DNA of 10,494 nt, taken from the NCBI GenBank assembly GCA_023391155.1, contig JAEWBM010000105.1, positions 1 through 10,494 on the forward strand, in the 5' to 3' direction. The notes under the pieces are model-generated. The model worked only from the letters and a program-made list of their open reading frames with translations. It did not search any database and had not been told where the DNA came from. The position numbers and the translations under genes are program-made. Of the stretch, positions 7,182 to 10,494 are shown one piece after another. The first letter of the stretch is position 1. Every line of letters starts with the position of its first letter. The DNA is from Acidobacteriota bacterium. Its GTDB lineage: Bacteria; Acidobacteriota; Blastocatellia; Pyrinomonadales; Pyrinomonadaceae.

Positions 7182-7214
7182 AAAAAAAGACTTCCAGGCG
7201 GAAAATCTCTTTTG
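7182..7214 (-). terminator. Possible intrinsic terminator after the DUF5615 gene
   Basis: On the minus strand, AAAAGA and TCTTTT flank an inner TTCC-GCCT-GGAA hairpin, followed by more T residues (seven in total), just after the DUF5615 stop. The stem is AT-rich and imperfect, so termination would be modest. It also separates the toxin-antitoxin pair from the methyltransferase downstream. Confidence 0.35.
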
Positions 7215-7218
7215 AATC

Positions 7219-7587
7219 CTAAGGCTCGTCCTCAACTTGAAGAGTGATTATGTAACTTGCGGTCAACTCGACCACTGAGGAACTCTCGAGTTCGGAAATG
7301 ATTCGGTCAAGATTTTTACGAAATAGGTCAATTAGCGCGGTATTGGCGGTGTTGCCGGTGCGAACGTAGAGTAATTTATATGGCTCCCTTTGAAAGGAAA
7401 AGTTGTCGAAAAAGTCTCCGTCTTTTGAGATGACCACTCGTTGCTCTGCGACCGAAACTCTGTTTATTTCAGAGTCGGTCGTCTCGTTGCCACCACTTAG
7501 CTCAGTCGTATGAATGGCATCGTGCCCTTTGTTGCGAAGAAAGTTTGCAAGCGAAGGCGGGAGTTGGGCGTCAACCAGGAACTTCAT
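7219..7587 (-). CDS. DUF5615 PIN-like protein, predicted toxin partner
   Basis: The 122-residue protein begins MKFLVDAQLPPSLANFLRNKGHDAIHTTE in the manner of DUF5615/Mut7-C-type PIN-like proteins. Asp6 lies in the first strand, further acidic residues follow at Asp38 and Glu40 (TTDSEI), and Asp56 and Asp58 lie in ISKDGDFF. In PIN-like nucleases such acidic residues bind the metal. The family is predicted to be the RNase-like toxin of a two-gene module with DUF433 proteins; activity is not demonstrated for this copy. Its ATG overlaps the stop of the upstream DUF433 gene by 4 nt, so translation is probably coupled. The pair sits in visibly lower-GC sequence than pntB or the methyltransferase, consistent with an acquired module. 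The family call is good; the toxin role is inferred from the pairing. Confidence 0.8.
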   Translation of the reverse strand: MKFLVDAQLPPSLANFLRNKGHDAIHTTELSGGNETTDSEINRVSVAEQRVVISKDGDFFDNFSFQREPYKLLYVRTGNTANTALIDLFRKNLDRIISELESSSVVELTASYIITLQVEDEP

Positions 7588-7820
7588 ACGACAACATCAG
7601 CGATGGAGCGAACATTCGCTATTCGAGCAGCGAACATCAGGCACGCGTCCAAATCGGCCTTTTCCAAGTCAGGATAATCAACAAGGATCTCGTCGGTAGT
7701 CATCCCGGATGCCATCAATTCAAGCATGTTTTCAACCGGGTAACGCTTGCTGCGTATGGTGGGTTTACCGTGACAGATGTCAGGATTGATGGTTATTCGC
7801 TTCAGAAGATCGCTGTCCAT
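7584..7820 (-). CDS. DUF433 protein, predicted antitoxin
   Basis: The 78-residue product shows the DUF433 pattern. RITINPDICHGKPTIRSKRYPV (about 8-29) corresponds to the usual INP-x-GKP-x-R-x-V block. MLELMASGMTTDEILVDYPDLEKADLDACLMFA follows, corresponding to the helix-turn-helix-like part. These small proteins are typically encoded just upstream of DUF5615 PIN-like proteins and are predicted to be DNA-binding antitoxins that neutralise the partner and repress their own promoter. Here the stop overlaps the partner's ATG in a 4-nt ATGA arrangement. No Shine-Dalgarno precedes the ATG. Instead a -10-like TAAAAT lies exactly far enough upstream for transcription to begin at the A of the start codon. 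Confidence 0.82.
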   Translation of the reverse strand: MDSDLLKRITINPDICHGKPTIRSKRYPVENMLELMASGMTTDEILVDYPDLEKADLDACLMFAARIANVRSIADVVV

Positions 7821-7826
7821 GTCAAT

Positions 7827-7854
7827 ATTTTAGCAGGTAGCCGGGAACAATGAA
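7827..7854 (-). promoter_or_regulatory. Putative promoter of the DUF433/DUF5615 pair
   Basis: Minus-strand TTCATT (plus 7849-7854) and TAAAAT (plus 7827-7832) are spaced by 16 nt. Counting from the -10 box puts +1 at about 7820, the first base of the DUF433 ATG, which predicts a leaderless or near-leaderless message. The -35 box overlaps an inverted repeat (7851-7874). Confidence 0.4.
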
Positions 7855-7874
7855 TGCTGTAAAACTCGCATTCA
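7851..7874 (-). other. Inverted repeat at the end of the pnt operon / start of the TA promoter
   Basis: TGAATGC and GCATTCA form a perfect 7-bp stem around a 10-nt loop. One arm includes the stop codon of the secreted-protein gene and the other overlaps the -35 box of the toxin-antitoxin promoter. No T-run follows, so it is a weak terminator candidate. It could equally be an operator for the antitoxin. Both readings are inference. Confidence 0.35.
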
Positions 7875-8375
7875 TTCGATGGGCTTTACTTTTATTATTT
7901 GCAAGTCGACTTCTACCTCATAGAGGCGCGTGTGAAGCGCGAGGGCAGGGTTATCCTCTAATGCGTGTTTCGGAAAGTTTCCTACCTCGACCCGAATCTT
8001 TGCAGGTCCGCCGTAATCCCGGGATAACCACTCGATTCGGCGGATCTCACCGACCTCGCCGAGAAAGTAAACGGCTCCCTTCACCCCAAGGCTTCCATCA
8101 CTGACTGCGAGATAATATCGAAAACTGCAGGTCACCTCCGTTTCGACTTCGGGGGCACAGATTCCCAGTTCGCCTATCGAATACAGTCGTAGGAAGTAAT
8201 TCTGAATGTGTGGGGGATCTGGCTTGATTTCCTGAACAGAGCTGTCATTTAGTATCTCTACGAGCAGCTCGTCCGTTATAGGCGAGCCTTTCAGGTCTAA
8301 TTTCGCCTGTGCAAAAAGAGAGCATGAACAAACCGCTATAAATGCTCCGACCTGGAAATGGCGGGTGAATCCCAT
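7872..8375 (-). CDS. Secreted hypothetical protein, 167 aa
   Basis: I do not recognise the family. The N-terminus has a short positive region, a hydrophobic stretch (VGAFIAVCSCSLFA) and an AQA-K junction at residues 22-25 that fits signal peptidase I cleavage, so export to the periplasm or beyond is likely. The mature part is about 143 residues. It has two Cys (73 and 83) that could form a disulfide and a largely beta-type, alternating pattern toward the end (KIRVEVGNF, YEVEVDLQIIKVKP). It starts 2 nt after the pntB stop with GAGGGG 6 nt before its ATG, so it is probably co-transcribed with the pnt genes. A functional link to the transhydrogenase is not established. Its base composition is more AT-rich than pntB, hinting at a different origin. 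Confidence 0.72.
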   Translation of the reverse strand: MGFTRHFQVGAFIAVCSCSLFAQAKLDLKGSPITDELLVEILNDSSVQEIKPDPPHIQNYFLRLYSIGELGICAPEVETEVTCSFRYYLAVSDGSLGVKGAVYFLGEVGEIRRIEWLSRDYGGPAKIRVEVGNFPKHALEDNPALALHTRLYEVEVDLQIIKVKPIE

Positions 8376-8377
8376 AC

Positions 8378-9778
8378 TTATCCCCTCATCGACGTCAATA
8401 TCTCATCCACGACCTTCTTCGCGTCGCCGAAGAGCATCTGGGTATTTTCTTTGTAGAAGAGGGGGTTGTCGACCCCGGCGTAGCCGGATGCCATCGAGCG
8501 TTTCATGACGATGGTGTCGCGGGCTTCCCAGACGTGGAGGACGGGCATGCCGGCGATGGGCGAGGCGGGGTCGTCGAGGGCAGAGGGGTTGACTATGTCG
8601 TTGGCCCCGATGACCCACGAGACATCGGTGCCGGGGAATTCGTCGTTGACCTCTTCCATCTCAAAGACGATGTCGTAGGGGATATTCGCCTCGGCGAGCA
8701 GCACGTTCATGTGGCCCGGCAGGCGGCCGGCGACGGGATGGATCGCGAACTTTACCTCGGTGCCGCCCTCTTTCAAGATCTTCACCACCTCGGCGAGCGA
8801 ATGCTGCGCCTGTGCGACCGCGAGGCCATAGCCCGGAACGATGATCACCTTCTTCGCCTGCTGCAGCATCAGGGCGGCGCTGTCCGCATCGAGCGAACGC
8901 ACCTCGCCGGCGGGCTGTCCGTCGGTGGCGGCAACTGTTCCACTCTCTGTGCCGAATCCGCCGAGCATCACATTAAAGAACGAGCGGTTCATCCCGCGGC
9001 ACATTATGTAGCTGAGGATGGCACCGCTCGAACCGACCAGAGCACCGGTGATGATCAAAAGATCGTTCGACAGCATAAAGCCCGCGGCGGCGGCCGCCCA
9101 ACCGGAATAGCTGTTGAGCATCGAGACGACCACGGGCATATCCGCACCGCCGATCGCCATTACGAAGTGGGCTCCGAGAATGAAAGTAATGATCGTCGCC
9201 GCGAGCAGGTAGGGGTGCCCTGATGTCCCAGGGGCCATCACGAACAGCACTCCCAGCACAACCGTCGCGGCGAGCATCGCGAGGTTGATGAAATGTCGCC
9301 CCGGAAGCATCAGCGGACGGCCGGAGATCGTCCCCTGCAGCTTGGCAAAGGCGATCACTGATCCGGTGAACGTGACCGCACCGATGCAGACGCCGACGAA
9401 GATCTCAACGAGCAGCATGCCCGCGCCCTCGTCCGGTGCACCGCCCGCGAATGCCGCTTCATATGTGCCGAATCCGACAAGCACCGCCGCAAGGCCCACA
9501 AAGCTGTGCAAAATGGCAACGAGCTGGGGCATTGCGGTCATCTGCACACGCGAGGCCACCGCGGCGCCGATCAGCGCACCGGGTATCAGCACCGCGGCGA
9601 GCGTTATATAACCGCTCGGCTGCATCGCCGCCACCGTCGCCGCCAGCGCGATCAGCATCCCGATTATCCCGTACCAATTCCCGCGCCGGGCCGTCTCCTG
9701 CTTCGACAGGCCCCCAAGGCTCAAGATAAACAACGCACTCGCGGCGATGTATGCAATTGTGATTAGACCGGTTTTCAT
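8378..9778 (-). CDS. pntB: Proton-translocating NAD(P) transhydrogenase subunit beta
   Basis: The 466-residue protein matches PntB over its full length (E. coli PntB is 462). The N-terminal half is a run of hydrophobic helices; His91 in AILHSFVGLAAVLVGF is the conserved membrane histidine implicated in proton transfer. SYSGWAAAAAGFMLSNDLLI and SSGAILSYIMCRGMNRSF are family hallmarks. The C-terminal NADP-binding domain III shows GYGLAVAQAQH (316-326), HPVAGRLPGHMNVLLAEA (347-364), GANDIVNP (391-398), KRS (426-428) and the ending GYAGVDNPLFYKENTQMLFGD. With PntA it transfers hydride from NADH to NADP+, driven by the proton gradient across the inner membrane. It is separated from pntA by 411 nt holding a decayed mobile element, where the two genes are usually nearly adjacent. 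No strong Shine-Dalgarno is seen before its ATG. Confidence 0.97.
   Translation of the reverse strand: MKTGLITIAYIAASALFILSLGGLSKQETARRGNWYGIIGMLIALAATVAAMQPSGYITLAAVLIPGALIGAAVASRVQMTAMPQLVAILHSFVGLAAVLVGFGTYEAAFAGGAPDEGAGMLLVEIFVGVCIGAVTFTGSVIAFAKLQGTISGRPLMLPGRHFINLAMLAATVVLGVLFVMAPGTSGHPYLLAATIITFILGAHFVMAIGGADMPVVVSMLNSYSGWAAAAAGFMLSNDLLIITGALVGSSGAILSYIMCRGMNRSFFNVMLGGFGTESGTVAATDGQPAGEVRSLDADSAALMLQQAKKVIIVPGYGLAVAQAQHSLAEVVKILKEGGTEVKFAIHPVAGRLPGHMNVLLAEANIPYDIVFEMEEVNDEFPGTDVSWVIGANDIVNPSALDDPASPIAGMPVLHVWEARDTIVMKRSMASGYAGVDNPLFYKENTQMLFGDAKKVVDEILTSMRG
8382..8387 (-). promoter_or_regulatory. Shine-Dalgarno inside the pntB 3' end
   Basis: CCCCTC on the plus strand reads GAGGGG on the minus strand, 6 nt before the ATG at 8375 and within the last codons of pntB. 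It supports translation of the secreted protein coupled to pntB. Confidence 0.6.
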
Positions 9779-9816
9779 TAAATTTATCCGCGCCAGTCGC
9801 GGAGCGACAGATCGAA

Positions 9817-9841
9817 TTTAGCCGTGGGTTTCAACCCACGG
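9817..9841 (+). repeat. 25-nt palindromic repeat, left copy
   Basis: This is a perfect inverted copy of 10117-10141. It contains CCGTGGGTTTCAACCCACGG, whose 9-nt arms pair exactly, so the transcript can form a stable hairpin. The match continues imperfectly inward as ATAG on both sides (with one extra G in the right copy). Confidence 0.9.
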
Positions 9842-9861
9842 ATAGCAATGAACGTTGGGCA

Positions 9862-9877
9862 CGTCGCGTCAGCGACG
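9862..9877 (+). repeat. 16-nt palindrome CGTCGC-GTCA-GCGACG, left copy
   Basis: The 6-bp stem has a 4-nt loop. The whole 16 nt recurs as a perfect inverted copy at 10082-10097. Together with the 25-nt block it makes the two ends of the element mirror images. Confidence 0.85.
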
Positions 9878-9883
9878 GCCGAA

Positions 9884-10073
9884 TTAGCCGAATAGGTAGC
9901 CCTCATCGAAATCAACTTCGTGCAATCTCAGCATTTCGCGGTACTCATCTTCAAAGCACTTCAACATATGGTGTTCACGCTGGGTCTTTATACAGTCGAC
10001 AACCTTCGGCACCAACGACTTGTTTTCGTGCTGAAACGAAATGGTAGAAACATTGGGAATAGGTATTTGCCAT
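9884..10073 (-). pseudogene. IS200-like / REP-associated tyrosine transposase, internally deleted and frameshifted
   Basis: Read on the minus strand from the ATG at 10073, the first residues are MANTYSQCFYHF, the typical N-terminus of IS200-like TnpA proteins. A second frame then gives KVVDCIKTQREHHMLKCFED, EYREML and LHEVDFDEGYLFG, ending at the TAA at 9884-9886, which matches the C-terminal tail of the same family. The span is 190 nt, not a multiple of three, so the two parts are in different frames. The HUH metal-binding motif and the catalytic-tyrosine region are absent. Intact relatives have roughly 130-150 residues, so more than half of the gene was lost by internal deletion. It cannot be active and would need a transposase in trans to move. 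Family recognition rests on the two terminal signatures. Confidence 0.75.
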
Positions 10074-10081
10074 CATTCTTG

Positions 10082-10097
10082 CGTCGCTGACGCGACG
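10082..10097 (-). repeat. 16-nt palindrome, right copy
   Basis: This is the exact reverse complement of 9862-9877. Here the stem extends to 7 bp (GCGTCGC/GCGACGC at 10081-10098, loop TGAC). Confidence 0.85.
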
Positions 10098-10116
10098 CGG
10101 TTAATTCACCTCTATC

Positions 10117-10141
10117 CCGTGGGTTGAAACCCACGGCTAAA
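10117..10141 (-). repeat. 25-nt palindromic repeat, right copy
   Basis: This is the exact reverse complement of 9817-9841, containing the same 20-nt CCGTGGGTT palindrome. It lies between the pntA stop and the transposase relic. Confidence 0.9.
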
Positions 10142-10189
10142 ATCGTTTGATCGCTACGCGATCGCCAATCGTAAACGGCGAATCAAACT

Positions 10190-10494
10190 TCACTTCCTAA
10201 ACATCGCCAGCATCCTGTTTGTCACCATGAAGCCGCCGACGATGTTGATGGTGGCGATGAGGACGGCAATGGCGCCGAGGATGGTCGTCAGATTGAGGTC
10301 GCCGGTTAGCTGCAGCATGCCGCCGACCAGGATGATGCCGCTGATCGCGTTGGTGACGGACATCAGGGGCGTATGCAGAGCCGGCTTAACGTTCCAGACA
10401 ACCTGCCAGCCGACGAAAACGGCGAGCATGAACACCGTAAAGTGCGACAGTTTCGAGTTCGGCACGACAAAGCCCAGGCCGAGAAGCACAGCGC
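10190..10494 (-). CDS. pntA: NAD(P) transhydrogenase subunit alpha, C-terminal membrane part (5' end outside window)
   Basis: The visible 101 residues match the C-terminal membrane region of PntA. SHFTVFMLAVFVGWQVVWNV is followed by ALHTPLMSVTNAISGIILVG, and the end is NIVGGFMVTNRMLAMFRK. All are very close to the E. coli PntA C-terminus as I remember it. Several membrane helices are evident. The frame stays open to the window edge; the GTG at 10489 is only one possible internal start. The NAD-binding domain I, if fused as in E. coli, must lie beyond the window; a separate small PntA2 subunit is the alternative. It stands at the head of the visible part of the pnt operon, upstream of pntB. 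Confidence 0.92.
   Translation of the reverse strand, partial: AVLLGLGFVVPNSKLSHFTVFMLAVFVGWQVVWNVKPALHTPLMSVTNAISGIILVGGMLQLTGDLNLTTILGAIAVLIATINIVGGFMVTNRMLAMFRK

Larger units (their letters stand above)
9797..10163. mobile_element. REP-type composite element: mirror-image palindrome arms around a decayed IS200-like transposase
   Basis: This unit fills most of the 411-nt pntA-pntB gap. Each arm holds three palindromes in mirrored order. An outer TCGC-loop-GCGA hairpin lies at 9797-9807 and 10149-10163. A 20-nt palindrome built on CCGTGGGTT/AACCCACGG lies at 9822-9841 and 10117-10136. An inner CGTCGC-GTCA-GCGACG hairpin lies at 9862-9877 and 10082-10097. The middle carries a transposase relic read on the minus strand. 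The arrangement resembles REP/BIME-like sequences mobilised by REP-associated tyrosine transposases. I see no target-site duplication, in keeping with that transposase class. Outside it, 9779-9796 and 10164-10189 show nothing I can name. Confidence 0.7.

Noticed and set aside
8534..9223. Plus-strand open frame of 229 codons opposite pntB
   Set aside because: It is antisense to conserved PntB domains, its composition is rich in Gly, Asp, His and Arg with no family motif, and no ribosome site is evident.
9797..10163. CRISPR-like reading of the repeats in the pntA-pntB gap
   Set aside because: There are only two copies of each repeat, in inverted rather than direct orientation, and the interior is a transposase relic instead of spacers.

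Overview
The window looks like a chromosomal segment of a free-living, moderately GC-rich Gram-negative-type bacterium. The family mix (proton-translocating transhydrogenase, MacB-type permease, FHA/trypsin membrane protein, thioredoxin-like ferredoxin, DUF433/DUF5615 pair), the weak Shine-Dalgarno use at several starts and the short palindromic repeats would fit Acidobacteriota such as Blastocatellia. No marker gene here proves that placement, so it is an inference.

Layout, left to right. Positions 2-214 hold the C-terminal end of an unrecognised plus-strand gene in AT-rich sequence. After a promoter-like spacer come two plus-strand genes: a saccharopine dehydrogenase-family oxidoreductase (323-1459) and a PlsC-type acyltransferase (1517-2398). 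The acyltransferase meets, tail to tail with a 4-nt overlap, a minus-strand block read from right to left. That block holds an FHA-like/transmembrane/trypsin-like protease (4167-5798), a MacB/FtsX-type permease starting 10 nt after it (3053-4156), and an unrecognised 174-residue protein with a perfect Shine-Dalgarno (2395-2919). Divergent from the protease is a thioredoxin-like [2Fe-2S] ferredoxin gene (5896-6294). It abuts, with no gap, a convergent SAM-dependent methyltransferase gene (6295-7107).

The right third is all minus strand. A DUF433/DUF5615 toxin-antitoxin-like pair (7219-7820) overlaps by 4 nt and has a promoter that predicts a leaderless mRNA. Upstream of it lies a pnt operon: the 3' end of pntA (10190 to the window end), then pntB (8378-9778), then a small secreted protein of unknown function (7872-8375) starting 2 nt after pntB. 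PntA and PntB would form the proton-translocating NAD(P) transhydrogenase that makes NADPH from NADH using the proton gradient.

The most striking feature is the 411-bp gap between pntA and pntB. It holds a small composite element (about 9797-10163) with arms in mirror-image order. Each arm carries three palindromes, and the two 25-nt blocks are perfect inverted copies. Between the arms is a relic of an IS200-like/REP-associated tyrosine transposase that keeps only its N-terminal start and C-terminal tail and has lost the catalytic middle. This is a decayed REP-type mobile element sitting inside an otherwise tightly packed operon. Nothing in the window is clearly a wholly new defence or biosynthetic system. 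The less explained items are the degenerate-FHA protease paired with an ATPase-less permease, the altered cysteine pattern of the ferredoxin, and the two unknown small proteins.
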